From Chromera velia (taxonomy: Eukaryota > Sar > Chromeraceae), in contig JAHBMJ010000357.1 in NCBI GenBank assembly GCA_018398765.1, forward strand, positions 23,747 to 49,968: DNA of 26,222 nt. The letters are read 5' to 3'. The translations under genes and the position numbers were made by a program. This document shows, in pieces, positions 1 to 10,678 of this stretch. The notes below the pieces were generated by a model, which worked only from the letters and a program-made list of their open reading frames with translations, searched no databases and had not been told where the DNA came from. Every line of letters begins with the position of its first letter. The first letter of the stretch is position 1.

Positions 1-504
1 AGAAAAAAAGAGAAGGAGAAGAAAAAGGTGTCCAGTTCCCCCCCCTCGTCTACCTTCTTTCTCGTATGTTTCCACTGCCCCTTCCTCTCTCAAGTTTCTG
101 CCTGTGCTGCTTCTTTTGGGGACACCGTCTCTTCTGTTGACGTTCAGCAAGACAGGGGGGGTGCGGAGTTGAAGAAGAGAAGAAAGGCAGAAGAACAAGA
201 GGAGACAGAAGGTGAAATCAGACGTCCTCTGAAGAGTTGTCTGCCGTCTTTGAGACGAAAGCTCTCTGCAAAGGGGGTGATATTTCTCACTCTACCGCAC
301 TCCAAAGAACACACGGAGAGGGAGAGGAAGAAGGTGCGCACTGATGGAGAGGAAGCACAAGAAGAGAAAGACAGAGACAGCAATAAAATTAAGAGAATTT
401 CGGACAAAGAGAGAAAGATGCAGGGGATGCAAAACACATATTTGGGGGCAGGAGCGCGAGAGGGAGCAAGCCTGCCAGGATCCCTCAACTTTCTTCCATC
501 TCAG

Positions 505-597
505 GCGATCGCCGCTTTCCAGCAGTTGCAGTACCACAGAATCCTGCAGCTAGTACTGCGGTCAATTCTCTCCTTGCACCACTCGGAGCGAAGATAG
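505..597 (+). CDS. Possible last exon of an unidentified plus-strand gene
   Basis: A pyrimidine-rich stretch ending in ATCTCAG immediately precedes 505 and looks like a 3' splice site. From there 30 codons run open to TAG at 595-597, encoding a Gln/Leu/Arg-rich, helix-prone tail (AIAAFQQLQYHRILQLVLRS at its start). The same frame is open back to about 28, but that upstream part is purine-rich and reads as low-complexity Lys/Glu/Arg, which looks more like intron than protein. I do not recognise the family and found no convincing upstream exon inside the window. It could equally be a chance open frame; only the splice acceptor and the sharp change to AT-rich DNA after the stop argue for it. Confidence 0.3.
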   Translation, partial: AIAAFQQLQYHRILQLVLRSILSLHHSERR

Positions 598-600
598 AAT

Positions 601-2040
601 GAGTTACAAGTCTCAGCACTGTGTAGTGTTCAGAGTCCAGACTGTGTTCACTGTGTTCTGTCTATCATACGTTGCCGGCTCACTAGCCGGCTCACCAATT
701 TGTATGATATTAATATGTATGATATTGCGAGAGCTTTTCTCTTGAATTTGGATTTTTTTGTGTTTTTAAGCTTCGAAAAAATATGATGGTCAAGGTAGAA
801 TCTTATAAAAAGTTGTGTGATTGCATCTACTACTATCTAGGATTGCATTGTCGAAGTTGGATAAAAATCGATGATAATATTACCACCACAATCAATCAGT
901 CAATGACAATCATTAATAAGTTAATAATAACAAAAATAATTAAATGATAACATGCAAACCTGAGATATAATATAAAACCTAGCTAGTGTTAAACGTTCAA
1001 TAAAAAGTTTTTAGCAGTGCGTATAATATTTTATAAATCTAGTTATAAATAATGTACTATCATTCTTTTATAGGATAGGATAGGACTTATGTTCCGGGTG
1101 CCCCCCGCGGTCCACTGTCTTTGCCGAACGCTGAACGCCTTTTATGAGCCGATAGCGATGGTGTATGATGACGATGGTAATATACATACGCATATACAAT
1201 ATAAAGAATCTACTAAGATTTTTTTATATAACTTCTAGTATAACTTAAACCTTGAAGTTGGTGAGTCAATGGTGACTCGCATTTTTTTTATGCACTTCCA
1301 AAAATCATTGAAAAATGCGCTTTACATAAGTTTAATTATATTCTACTAATTCTAAATTGAATTGAGATGATATTAATCAATGTGATAGCAGCTAGCTAAG
1401 ATAAATCTAAAGCGGTGTGAACTAGGCTATGAAGTAGCTTGACATGGGTGCTAGAGACTACTTGCGATGAGTTAGCGTTACTCATGCACAATGGCAAGCA
1501 CTGCGGCATGCTGCTCCTCACATAGAAAAAGTTTGAATATAAACATCCTGGTTGAATTAATAATTAACTAAGTATGGATCAAAGTGAACTGCTGTTGTAA
1601 AGAGCCGACCTTCCTCGTGCCGCATCATGCGTTATATATCGGTCACCGCATGCATTTTTGAAATTTGGTCAATGCGTTTCATATCGGTTGATGAGACCGA
1701 CCCAATCATGCAGGGTCAAAATTCGTTTACACAAGTCAGGGGGACACGTTCAATCAGGCAACTAAGCGGAAATCAGCGGGAACAAGCAACAAGTGTTTTT
1801 AGCAGTACAGGCAGTACACGGTCAAATGATTTGGAGTCGAGCCATCGATCCTGAACTTTTTTGTATTTTCAAATCTCATCCAGCATTGTTGTCGATCTTC
1901 ATCATCATCCTCTCCTGTGCAGACTGCCGTTCTCAGCATGCAATTAAAGAATTTCTTCCGGAGAAGTCCGTGAATGAATAAGTGAATCGATGGGTGAAGG
2001 ACAAAATCAGGGGTGTCTTCCAATAATGTACCGGTAGAGC
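601..2040. other. AT-rich gene-free stretch
   Basis: This stretch is clearly richer in A and T than the flanking genes and has no long open frame or recognisable exon. Small features include a direct repeat of GCCGGCTCAC (about 676-698), a tandem GGATA run near 1074-1085, and a 6-bp hairpin GAGTCA-ATGG-TGACTC near 1263-1278. It lies between a possible gene end on the left and the 3' end of the Apple-domain gene on the right, so it is intergenic and may include old transposon debris. I see no element ends in it. Confidence 0.5.
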
Positions 2041-2076
2041 AACGAAGCGACCAGTTTCTTTACATCTGTCAGACAC

Positions 2077-3031
2077 CTACCGCCGTGTCCGCAGAGACCC
2101 AACTGTACCTCTTCCTGACATTGTGCCCTCTCCCACTTCCTCCTCCTGTCTCTGGGACGATGACTCAGAGACGGGAACACCACTGACGGTGCCACTTTGA
2201 GACTTCTCAATTTCTGCCTCTCCTTCTTCTTGCGTCTCTGTGTCTGTCTCAGCCACAGGAACAGACGAAGAAGCAGAAGATGTTGCAGTTTCCTCCATCG
2301 TGTCGACACTTTCCTCCTTTCCTCCATCATCAGCAGCCTCCTCAGTCATCACCTCAATCTCTGCCTCTTCACACGGCACTCCAACCCCACAGTCAGTCAG
2401 GATAGTCTCCCCCTCCTCTTCCTCAACGCGCCCCTGTGCCGCTCTGGCTGCGGTCAGAGTAGGCATATAAGAGGGAGATGCCACGGGCACCACAGGAACA
2501 AGGGGCAACGGTTCAAGGCTGGATGCGAACCCGTAACTGCGTGTCATGGCCATGTGCACCTCGTAGTGCTCAGGTCTGCCGAGGCACATGGCGGGCCCGG
2601 AGAGAACGCCGGGTTCACTTTCGTATCCCTCATCGGTAGAGAGGAGAGCGCACTGGCGGTTGGCAACGGAGAAGGTATAGGAGACACAGCCGGCAGTCTC
2701 TTGGCAGGTTGTCATGCAGTCCTCTGGCACTGCGGTGGGCTGCACAGATGTACGTGAGTGTGTAAATGAACAAACATATTGATTGATTCATTTACGAACG
2801 CGTACATTAGCTTGTGCATACGGATAGACGGGAGTATGCTTATTGGTCAGTGCGGAGCGTGCCCCCCCCCGTCTCCCGTATGCCATCCTCTGCTTTCTGA
2901 GCTCAAGAATCTTCAGTCTGACTGTCTATCTCGAGGCCTGACATGCATTTCCAAAAAAAACTAAAAAAACTATAAAAAGAACCAAAAGAAAGACACATAC
3001 ACACACTCTCTCTCCCACTTTCTCTCTGCTT

Positions 3032-3066
<35 letters not shown>

Positions 3067-6000
3067 CTCTCTGTCTCTGTCTCTCGCTGTCCCTCCTTTT
3101 CTCTGTCTCTCTATCTGTCTCTTTCTCAGTCTCTATGTCTGTCTCTGTCTGTCCGTCTCTGTCTGTCTGTCTCTGTCTGTCTCTCTTTTTCTCTGTCTCT
3201 CTCTCTCTTTCTCTTTCTCTCTCACTCGCAGACTCTCCCTCCTCCCCCCCCTCTCTCAGACACACACACCCGCACACACATGCACAACCGCGACAGACAC
3301 AACCAGACAGAATCACATGAAGAAGAGAAGAAAAGAAAGAAACACCCACCCACCTGCATAGTCATGGAGGTCAATACCGTTCCCTGTGTCCTCACTCCCC
3401 ACTTCGCACAGGCCACCTGAAAGAAAAAGCAGTTTCCATACATGCAAGATGGCCACTAGATTCATTGAGACCCAATGCACAAAAAATTATCGGAACACTC
3501 CTCGGCAACATGAAGGGAAACGGGTAACTTCGCCTGTGTGCAAATCAGGGCGAAGGCAGACACTCGACAAGCGGACGTACTCCCGTGGAGGTAAACAAGG
3601 TGCATGAATGGAAGGAAGACAGTCATGCAGACCGGCAGTGACGCACGCACACTCGAACCAACCCACCTGTGAGTATTCAGGGAAGTCAAACAGGGGGTCT
3701 TCGCATTCACGAGGTCCGGTCACGGTCAGAGGAGACACCGCAGTCGCAAGGGCGCCGCCAGTTGGAGAGGTAGGGAACAGGTCACATCTGCAACAGACAA
3801 AACGCAACGGTGTATCCATCGATCATGTCGAGCTGGGAAAGGAATGCCGGCCGTTTAGCAATGTGGATGCTGTTCATGCCTTGCTTGAATGGTTTGTGTG
3901 CGTGCAGAGACCCTGGGAGGGTTCGTTTTTGTGTTTCCCGGTTCGGCTTCACTCTTTGTGATGATGCTGGAGGGGGAGACGGGGTTTGTGGTTTTTGCTT
4001 ATGCGGGTGCGACAGTCGTAGAGATGATCATTTGCATGATTTCCCTTTCGTACATCCTTCTTCTCCGATTTCTTTCTTGCGGATCCACTCGACGAATTGC
4101 TTCTTCCCTTTCTTTCTTCCGAACAGGAATCAAAGTCTCCCTCCCAACCTTTCAGCCAGCGTCCCAGCAGCATGCCAGTTCCAGCCCCCACAGGCGGGCA
4201 ACATCGCGCACAGTGATTTGCAGTCCCGCCAGTCAGCCACCTGAAGGAAAGAACAGAAACACACCCTCACACAAGCATCACTCACACCCACATGTTCAAG
4301 CACAGGCACGCGGAGAACACCCAGGCTCCCACACCCTTTTATCCATTTCCTCTACGCTCCTGTCCGGTAACTTTTCATCTCTCCCCTCTTAATTAACCGT
4401 CTGCCCCCGGACACATTTGAATCTGCCTGCCAGATCAAAGAAAGACCAAGGGGGGACGGCCTCTGACTGACCCTGTAGGCGGCAGCCGGGGTCTCCGAGA
4501 TTTGTTTCCGCCACTCGACGCAGTGAGGGAGGTGTCTCCTTCCGTTCACGGGTTCCTTCGGCCAGGGGAGCTCTCTGAAGTAGTCCCCCATTTTCCTGGA
4601 CTGCATTGCATATACATACATGCACTTGGGGGTGTCTGTAAAACCTAAGGATACATGGATATGGATGCTTGTTTGCGTGTTCGGCCAGGAACAGTGTCTT
4701 TCGTGGCGGACCTTTTTCGCTTACTGCATAATGTCGATGGGAGAGGCCAAGCGTGATGTACAAAAACGCAAAATAGAAACTACCAACTGCTTTACCACGG
4801 GAAAAGGGCTATATATAGAGCAGTCACCCTTCACTTGACGCTTCTTAACCGTCTAGAACGACAAATCGGAATCAAATTACAGACAACGGAGTCAGAACGA
4901 AGATGGGACGGCGACAAGTTGAAACACCGCAAGGAGGAAAGGGGAGGAAAAGGAGGGAAAGAAACGAGGCTTGTTTCTTTCACTTGTTTGTCGCTTGCCT
5001 CACTTTCTGCAGCGCAATGTCCTGTGCAAAACCAGAAAGGAAAAAAGAAGGAAAAGGCAGGAAAGCTCCACGCGATCTGATTTCCGTAGATTCCAAAAGC
5101 AAAAAAAAGAAAAGTATTGCATGAAAATAAAACGAAAAACATGCACGGACCCACCCTCCAGACAGGAAAACGGCGAGACAGCTCGACGGAAGGGCACTTC
5201 TTCGGACCGGAGACGTATCGAATGGAAGTGTCGTAGCCTGCAGAGAAGAAGGAAGGCCGGCAGACAGTCGGGCAGGCAGAAAGTCTGGAAGTCTGGGGGG
5301 TGCAGAAAGAGGAACAAGAGTGTGTATACTACCGTCATCTGTTCTCAAATGATGCTGGGTACTTTTTTCTCCTTCTCTGTGTGGCGCCTCTTTAAACCGG
5401 TCCAACTTGACATACCGCTGATGGTGTAGACAGGGTTTCAAAGGTGGTGTGGGGCAAGGAAAACTGTATGAATCTTCATATGCGGTTGTAGCGAGCTAGC
5501 TTCTGCATGATGACTTGCAATGATGTGATGGATCAATCAATGTGTTTGTTGACTGACTGACTGACCCGAGATAGCGGCTGCAGAGTCATACAGATGGCAC
5601 CTCTGATCCTGCTCGGAGAGAGAAGTGGGTGCCTCCCAGCTCCAGTACGCACACCTGAAATGAGAAGAAGGAAATCAAATCACATGAGGGAGATCAGTTG
5701 ATTCCGTGGCATGCACCCGTGTGTCCGGACAAAATCGTCCGTCCTACACACTCACTCACAGAGAGAGGGAGCGCCAGCACTGGCAGACGTCTCAAACCAA
5801 ATGCAGCTTTTTGAGAGGGAGACGTTGCTAGGCTACAGAACGAAAAGGAGGGTAACAAGAGATCGGTCAGAAGAGAGAAATACAATAAATGAAACGACAG
5901 GAGTTCCAAAGCAACGTACACACCCCTCCCCCCCTGCATCCATCCATCCATCCATTCATCCGTCTATCCCTCTTCCCAACTGGCTCGTGATTCTGGGGTT

Positions 6001-7409
6001 TCCTTTCAGATCCCGGAAGAGACAGCAGAATCGCTGTGAGGAAAAACTCCCTGGAACATTCTCTCTCCCTTCACCAGTCTTTCCAATAAATACCAAAACA
6101 CCCCCAACCTTCCATCCATCCATCCATCCATAGGCCTACCTAGGGTCCCTGTTGCACATCATCTGACACGCCGTGTTGTCTTCCCCATTCCTCACAGACT
6201 CGTAGTCGTCCCCCTCAATCTGGAGGCCCACCACCTTGCAGGCAGAATTGGCCATCTCAGGAAAGTCACTGGGGGGCAGGTAGCAGGTCTTGGGGCCGCT
6301 CACGGTGGTGATGGAGAACCTGCACGCACATGCACGCAGGGGTCCCGTGTGCGTTCATTCGGTGAGGGTTCACATACAAGAAGTTAGAGGAGAGAGAGAG
6401 TTGACCGGCATGCCTCGTGTCCGTGTGCTAGGGCGGATAGTTCTTCAATTACACGTCTTGAAGCTCCATCATGTTAAGTTCTTTGCACCTGGTCAGAATG
6501 TTTCCTTGTCACACACACTCGACGGAATTGAGAAAAGCCTCACGAAGAAAAGAAGAAAGAGAAGGCGTTTGTCACTGCCTGAACAACTTCGCAGAAAAAC
6601 ACCAGATATTCATGTACAATACTTGAAACAGCCCAAGGGGTCTTTCCTTCATGCTGCGGTTTTTCTTCTGAAATTCTTTTACGCGCTCTCTTTTCCTCCC
6701 CTCTCCCTTCTCGGTCTCTCTGTCTCTGAGCCCCCTCCCTCTTTTCTCCTCCGTTTCTACCGTCGGACTCACTCCCATTCTCCGGTGGTCTCAAAAAGAA
6801 GCTCGCACTGGCGGCTTCCACGATACCTGCGAGCCAGATAGACGGACAGGCAGACAGACCGACAGATAGACATGCACTTTGAGGCAGACGCTATACCAGC
6901 CACCGGTTTGCAGACTTAGGGGCTGTGATCAGTAAACACTGAGAAGTAGGCGGACCCGAAAAGAACACTGTGGTGCCATCCAGGCCCGCATTTGTTTGAG
7001 GCAGGCCACAGAATTCGGATCTGCTTTCACGAATGAAATCTGTGTATGTGGTATGGAGGGGCAAAAGACCACAAGTACGAGAGGATGAATCCAACTTACC
7101 GGAAGTAAAGGCAGAAATCGTCATACTGGCACTCTTGTTGGCAGTCCTGAAAGGAACAGTTCATCACAAACAGTGGACACCAAATGGATACATCTGTACA
7201 TGCATTTCAAACAACAGTCAATCAAGGGAAGTACTACTGAGCGTACTCACTCTGGGATCATCAATACCCTGAATGGTTCTGTACTCTTCCCCCCTCAACC
7301 TCCACCCCACCTCCATGCAAAAGGGGTCATCAACGCTCTCACTAACGATGAAGAGCAGAGAAAAAAGGGCAGATGCAGCAAGGATTCTCTGCCCGGACCA
7401 CATTTGCAT
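2077..7409 (-). CDS. Secreted protein with four PAN/Apple domains (11 exons, 559 aa)
   Basis: Exons in transcript order: 7409-7251, 7146-7100, 6826-6773, 6319-6140, 5654-5566, 5237-5155, 4600-4472, 4240-4149, 3787-3667, 3416-3354, 2739-2077. Together they give 1680 bases with every splice in phase. Residues 1-26 form a signal peptide (hydrophobic core about 9-22). Four Apple domains follow, each with six cysteines: 31-99, 114-191, 231-306 and 321-391. In all four the second, third and fourth cysteines are spaced C-x3-C-x5-C, and three end in GP-[K/R]-x-C while the fourth ends GPAMC. Residues 392-559 form a Glu/Ser/Thr-rich acidic tail without a membrane segment. Apple domains bind proteins or sugars outside the cell; apicomplexan micronemal proteins such as MIC4 use arrays of them. 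The ligand here is unknown. The start ATG at 7409 is chosen because the hydrophobic leader begins there; a second ATG at 7403 is also possible. Confidence 0.85.
3000..3240. repeat. CT-rich microsatellite in the last intron of the Apple-domain gene
   Basis: A run of about 240 bases is made of CT, CTGT and CTTT repeats on the plus strand (GA-rich on the coding strand). It lies inside the 614-base intron between exons 3416-3354 and 2739-2077. Several open frames on both strands cross it but are repeat translations only. Confidence 0.9.
5937..6133. repeat. Two CATC tetranucleotide runs in an intron
   Basis: Runs of CATC occur at about 5937-5962 and 6111-6131, both in the intron between the exons at 6319-6140 and 5654-5566 of the Apple-domain gene. 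The second run ends only a few bases from the exon 4 donor at 6139. Confidence 0.8.
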
Positions 7410-7933
7410 TCGTTTACTGTTGCTGTCTTTCGCGAAACGCTCTCTCAGTTTGCACGGGGGACTTCTGAACCGAACGTTTCCTTCGACCAGAGATCCACAA
7501 GCTGAATGTATATTAATACAAGCGTGCGAACGCGTCTTCTTCCAGGCCGCCGGGATGAGAGGTCTCAGAGATGAAATGGTGAAATGCCTGACCTTAATTG
7601 CAATTAATCTTGAAGCGCACATTTCTTTGCGAATTCGGCTTTTTTTGTCGCTTTCCGGGGCCATGCGTTCCTTGGACGTACGCGCATTGAAATTTGCGGG
7701 GCCCCGCAATGGAATTTTGGGGGGCACTTTCTTTGAAACTATTTTGCCTGCTCGCACGGACACAAAGGAATCAGAGCCTATATAGCTCTTGCAGTCTCTC
7801 TCTCATCTCGACAATTCTCGACAACAGTCAGTTTGCTTGAAAGGTTGACAAATGGCCGTGCCTTCCTTCGCAAAACGGTTTCGTGGAGGTGATTCAGACA
7901 GGCTTGAGACGAGAGGGAAAGTTCTGTTTCACC
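7410..7933. promoter_or_regulatory. Divergent promoter region between the Apple-domain and plastid-leader genes
   Basis: The two start codons face away from each other across about 520 bases, so both promoters should lie here. On the plus side TATATA is at 7779-7784, about 70 bases before the first ATG (7852) and 150 before the chosen one (7934), followed by a pyrimidine-rich stretch (about 7790-7812) that could hold the transcription start. I see no equally clear TATA box for the minus-strand gene. Shared regulation of the pair is an inference from spacing only. Confidence 0.4.
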
Positions 7934-8061
7934 ATGCAGGCTGTAATTCTCTTCTTCGCACTGTTTGCAGTGCTTTCGCGGGCGTTTTTGCTGGTCAGAC
8001 CTGTCTCACGAAGTTTTTCCACTCAAATGGAGGCCATGAGTGCACGCTACACCGACCTTGA
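7852..8061 (+). other. Upstream ORF overlapping the start of the plastid-leader gene
   Basis: The first ATG after the TATA-like box opens a 69-codon frame that ends at 8061, overlapping the main coding region by 128 bases in another frame. If the transcript starts near 7790, ribosomes meet this ATG first, so it could dampen translation of the downstream frame. It has G at +4 but no purine at -3, so it is a weaker context than the ATG at 7934 (A at -3). The peptide resembles nothing I know. Confidence 0.3.
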
Positions 8062-8293
8062 CGAGGCCAAGACGATCAAGGACCAGGTCTCTGGCTTTGT
8101 TGCAGACATTCCTCACCAGCGATTCATTGGGGAGACAAGGGAAGACACACCAGCAGACGAGCAGGAAGTGAGGGCGAAGATCCTTTTGAATCTTCTCATG
8201 GATGGAAAGACACCCACTGCCTCCAAGACGCATAAGAAGCTCTTGGACGGCCTTAAGAGCAAACCCGCACCCGTGGCCGCACCTTCAGAATGA
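7934..8293 (+). CDS. Small protein with putative bipartite plastid-targeting leader (119 aa)
   Basis: This is a single uninterrupted frame. Residues 1-17 form a hydrophobic signal peptide with likely cleavage before Phe in SRAFLLVRP. The next twenty residues are rich in Ser, Arg and Val with no acidic residues until about residue 33, like a transit peptide. A phenylalanine right after the signal peptide is the known mark of import into complex red-lineage plastids, so the product probably goes to the plastid; plain secretion is the alternative. The mature part (about 40-119) is charged and helical, ending in a Lys/Pro/Ala-rich tail (KSKPAPVAAPSE). I do not recognise its family. The frame continues upstream to 7883 without an ATG; 7934 is the first in-frame ATG and has a good context. 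Confidence 0.65.
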   Translation: MQAVILFFALFAVLSRAFLLVRPVSRSFSTQMEAMSARYTDLDEAKTIKDQVSGFVADIPHQRFIGETREDTPADEQEVRAKILLNLLMDGKTPTASKTHKKLLDGLKSKPAPVAAPSE

Positions 8294-8930
8294 GGAGGGA
8301 ACCCGTTCTCAAGTGATTTTTACTGACCCTCCCCCCCACCTTTGCCACTTTCAGGGTGTTGTCCCTCTTTCTAGGAGACGCTGAGAGTGGCCAGCAGCCC
8401 TCCCTGCACTTCTACCCTTCTCTCTCGTCTTTCTCTTTGGACGAATGAGCGAGTGAGGAGAGGCGGTGCGGGTTGACGTAGTGCCGTTTTGATTGAATCT
8501 GTCCTCTTCTTGTACTATCGATGAGATGAATGATTGAAGAGTGAAGGGAAAGCGTTTGACGTCCCTCCCTTTTGTTTGGGTCGGTTCCCTCTCGGGGCGC
8601 TTTGATCCCTAAAAGAGAGGTCAAGAGAAGAAAAGAGACCCGTCGGCGGAGCTGAAGGTACACACACCTGTGGCCGTCCACTCCTGAAATGGAAAGGAAG
8701 GAGATGGAACGACTGGCAGTGGATCGACTGAATGCAGCCGGTCTTGCCAGACTGACAGGGGAGACTTGAGAGAGGGGATTGGAACATCGAACTGTGTATT
8801 GTATTTCAGTTTGGAACTGCAAATGCACAGATGGACAGGAAATCTTTTGTCTGTTTCTGTAAGGGGATGTGACTCAGTGTTGGTATTGTGTTTTTGCCTG
8901 TCCGTTTTTTCGACCGTTCCCTTTTTCATT
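8294..8930. other. Intergenic region downstream of the plastid-leader gene
   Basis: No gene is supported here. Minus-strand frames exist (8412-8828 and neighbours) but read as low-complexity Ser/Pro/Arg protein. The stretch presumably includes the 3' untranslated region of the preceding gene. It ends where the first tandem unit of the repeat island begins. Confidence 0.5.
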
Positions 8931-9055
8931 CCTGACTTTCTTTCTCTCAGTTCACTTGTGTTCCGTTGTTTTTCTTTTCACGCTCTGTACTGCGGCGTTG
9001 GCGTTCCTCCCTCCTTTTCTTGATGCTGCCGGTGTTGTCTAAACTTGTCCCATAT

Positions 9056-9415
9056 GTTTTTCTTGGTGCTGCCTGTGTTGTTTTTCGCTGTTTTTGTCTC
9101 AGCTCTTTTTCTTTGCTGCTGCCTGGACGTCTTGTGTTTCACTTGTTTTGTCTCATCTCTTTTTCTTGCTGCTGGCTGTGTTGTCTTTTGCTTGTTCTTT
9201 CTCAGGTCTTTTTCTTGCTGCTGCCTGTACGTGTTGTCTTTCGCTTGTTTTGTTCCAGATATTTTTCTTGCTGCTGGCTGTGTTGTCTTTCGCTTGTTCT
9301 TTCTCAGGTCTTTTTCTTTGCTGCTGCCTGTTCGTGTTGTCTTTCGATTGTTTTGTCTCCTCTTTTTCTCGCTGCTGCCTGTGCTGTCTTTTCGCTCGTT
9401 TTGTCTCGGGCCCTT
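9056..9415 (+). repeat. T/C/G-only minisatellite, about 49-55 bp monomers (copy 1)
   Basis: Roughly seven imperfect monomers share the core TTTTTCTTGCTGCTG, then CTGT, TTGTCTTTCGCTTGTT and a TTTCTCAGG-like end. The plus strand has almost no A, so all three forward frames stay open and read as Phe/Leu/Cys/Val-rich peptides. That is a composition effect and not evidence of a membrane protein. Confidence 0.8.
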
Positions 9416-9763
9416 GGCTCTTTTAGGAAGACTTTTCCCTGTTTCTACCTGTTTCGTACTGTGTTGGCTTTCGTGGTCTTTGGCTTGTTCTTTCTCAACT
9501 CTTTTTCTGTTTTCTGGTCTGGTTGCTGCCTGCCTATAGCTGACTGCATGTGCTAGTGCATGTGTTGTTTTTCGTTTGTTTTCTGACCACTTTTCCTTGC
9601 TGCATAGTACTGCAAAGCAACTTGCTGTTCAAATTGCCTGTGCTACTTTATATTGTTTCAAGATGGATAGTACAATTTCTTTTTTTTCCTTATTTTTTCA
9701 ACTTTTTTGTTTAAATTTAAGTCTTAAAATGTTGTGAGATGGCTTTCAATTCTATATATTCTA

Positions 9764-9817
9764 GGTTTTATGATCGTGAACGTTTTTCCACTCAAAAACG
9801 AAAAAAGGTTTTATGAT
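9764..9817. repeat. Perfect hairpin flanked by 11-bp direct repeats (copy 1)
   Basis: CGTTTTT and AAAAACG form a 7-bp stem around the loop CCACTC at 9781-9800. GGTTTTATGAT flanks it on both sides, at 9764-9774 and 9807-9817. The same arrangement is kept without change in the hairpin at 18242-18295 in unit 2. Confidence 0.75.
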
Positions 9818-9910
9818 TGATTTCTAGACTAGTCATATTAATTGATTGATTGATTGATTGATTCATATATTTAATTTAGCATTGATTATAATTTAGGTAT
9901 AATAACACCT

Positions 9911-9915
9911 ATAGT
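9911..9915. repeat. Target site duplication ATAGT, left copy
   Basis: ATAGT directly precedes the left LTR of the small nested element and recurs at 16952-16956 directly after its right LTR. Joining the flanks with one copy gives CCTATAGTGATAAATACTAG, which has the same length as the uninterrupted site in unit 2 and differs from it only at two adjacent positions. Confidence 0.85.
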
Positions 9916-10247
9916 CGTGAAGCAACAGCTAATGAGCGTCAGAGCAACTCAGTAGTGAGCGTCAGAGCAACTCAATACTAGGCTATAGCTTCACCTAGAT
10001 ATGATCTCGATCTCGTGGCCTCATCGACAGAAGGAGTGTCAATGTACGGTCTCACTGTTTAGCCTCTAGATAGGCCAGTTTAATGCAGTACTTTCTGTCT
10101 AACTGCATTTATGCATGCTTAATCAATCCGCCGTGCGTGCTGCATGCATGTGCATGCATTTTCGCGTTACCTGCGCTCGCTTTGCGCGCAGGTCATGAAG
10201 CTTCGACTTGGCGCGGATTGACTTGACTTTGTTGGTGCCACTTTATA
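9916..10247 (+). repeat. Left LTR of a small non-autonomous LTR element
   Basis: 332 bases match 16633-16951, in the same orientation, at roughly 85-90 percent identity by eye. The outer ends of the two copies are CGTGAAGC and TTTACG. This copy carries an extra internal duplication of the GAGCGTCAGAGCAACTCA segment, a cluster of GCATGC palindromes near 10138-10160, and an 8-bp stem ACCTGCGC/GCGCAGGT near its right end. Its last bases read TATA where the right copy has TACG, which fits decay of a CG pair. Confidence 0.75.
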
Positions 10248-10358
10248 ACTATTCCCTTCTTTATGAGCGGTAGCGGATAGAAGGGAACCCGTCAGCGTGT
10301 TGGTGGTCAAGAAACTTCACGTGCTGGTCTTGCTGCTTGTGTCCCATCATGTCCCATC
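10248..10358 (+). other. Internal region of the small LTR element, left fragment
   Basis: Joined to 16139 onward, this fragment gives an open stretch of 75 codons from 10267 to the stop at 16272-16274 with the gypsy insertion removed. It includes a hydrophobic run (LHVLVLLLV) followed by a charged helical part. There is no ATG near its start and no recognisable domain, so coding potential is unproven. Confidence 0.3.
10354..10358. repeat. Target site duplication CCATC, left copy
   Basis: CCATC abuts the gypsy 5' LTR and recurs at 16134-16138 right after the 3' LTR. A 5-bp duplication is usual for Ty3/gypsy integrases. Confidence 0.9.
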
Positions 10359-10678
10359 CGTTACGTTGTGGCTTGTACGGCGACTTGATCACCCGTCAAA
10401 CTTGCTAGAACTGGGACTGGGAAACTAACTTCGCAATACTAAGCCCAGCCGGCATTAATTAAGTGCATTAAGAGAATTAAGTGACAGACTGATAATACAG
10501 AGAAAGAAATAATAGACTTGCAATACAGAAATAAATAGAAGCATGCCATACAGTCTTCGTCCATCTGTATCGCTTGAATGGAGTCCTTGGAAGTGAACTC
10601 TGAGTGACAGACTTAAGGAGGTAAGGTATGATAAGTCCCCAACTAGACTACGTTCTTAGTCTAGGGGGAAATCTGACG
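10359..10678 (+). repeat. 5' LTR of the gypsy element
   Basis: 320 bases match 15814-16133. It begins CGTTACG and ends CTGACG, so the ends form a short inverted repeat CGT...ACG in place of the usual TG...CA. The boundaries are fixed by the 5-bp target duplication outside and by the primer-binding site immediately inside. Several AATAAA-like motifs near 10510-10540 could serve polyadenylation. Confidence 0.9.

Larger units (their letters stand above)
8931..9915. repeat. Tandem duplicated unit 1, left part
   Basis: This stretch is repeated at 17203-18373. Its continuation is found at 16957-17206, beyond an inserted element, so unit 1 is split. It contains a TTTTTCTTGCTGCTG-type minisatellite (about 9056-9415), a conserved tail from about 9480, and a hairpin with flanking direct repeats (9764-9817). 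Differences from unit 2 are largely transitions plus a different number of minisatellite monomers and an ATTG run near 9840-9863. No terminal inverted repeats or target duplication were seen around the pair. Confidence 0.85.

Noticed and set aside
1141-1165. Short similarity of TTTATGAGC-type sequence to 10261-10280 in the small LTR element
   Set aside because: It is only about twenty bases with gaps and without extended matches; chance is likely.
3354-3416. Alternative phase for this Apple-domain exon giving GLCEVGSEDTGNGID
   Set aside because: It needs a phase that the preceding exon does not provide; the phase-0 reading joins both neighbours and restores the cysteine spacing of the fourth Apple domain.
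7410-7763. Upstream extension of the Apple-protein frame beyond the ATG at 7409
   Set aside because: The extension is basic and low in similarity to anything, and would bury the signal peptide; the hydrophobic leader starts right after 7409.
8637-8700. Possible tiny minus-strand exon with acceptor and donor-like borders near 8675-8690
   Set aside because: It would be about 16 bases with no neighbouring exons that fit in phase.
9056-9415. Regular repeats considered as a CRISPR-like array
   Set aside because: There are no unique spacers; monomers abut and drift gradually, and the locus is eukaryotic.
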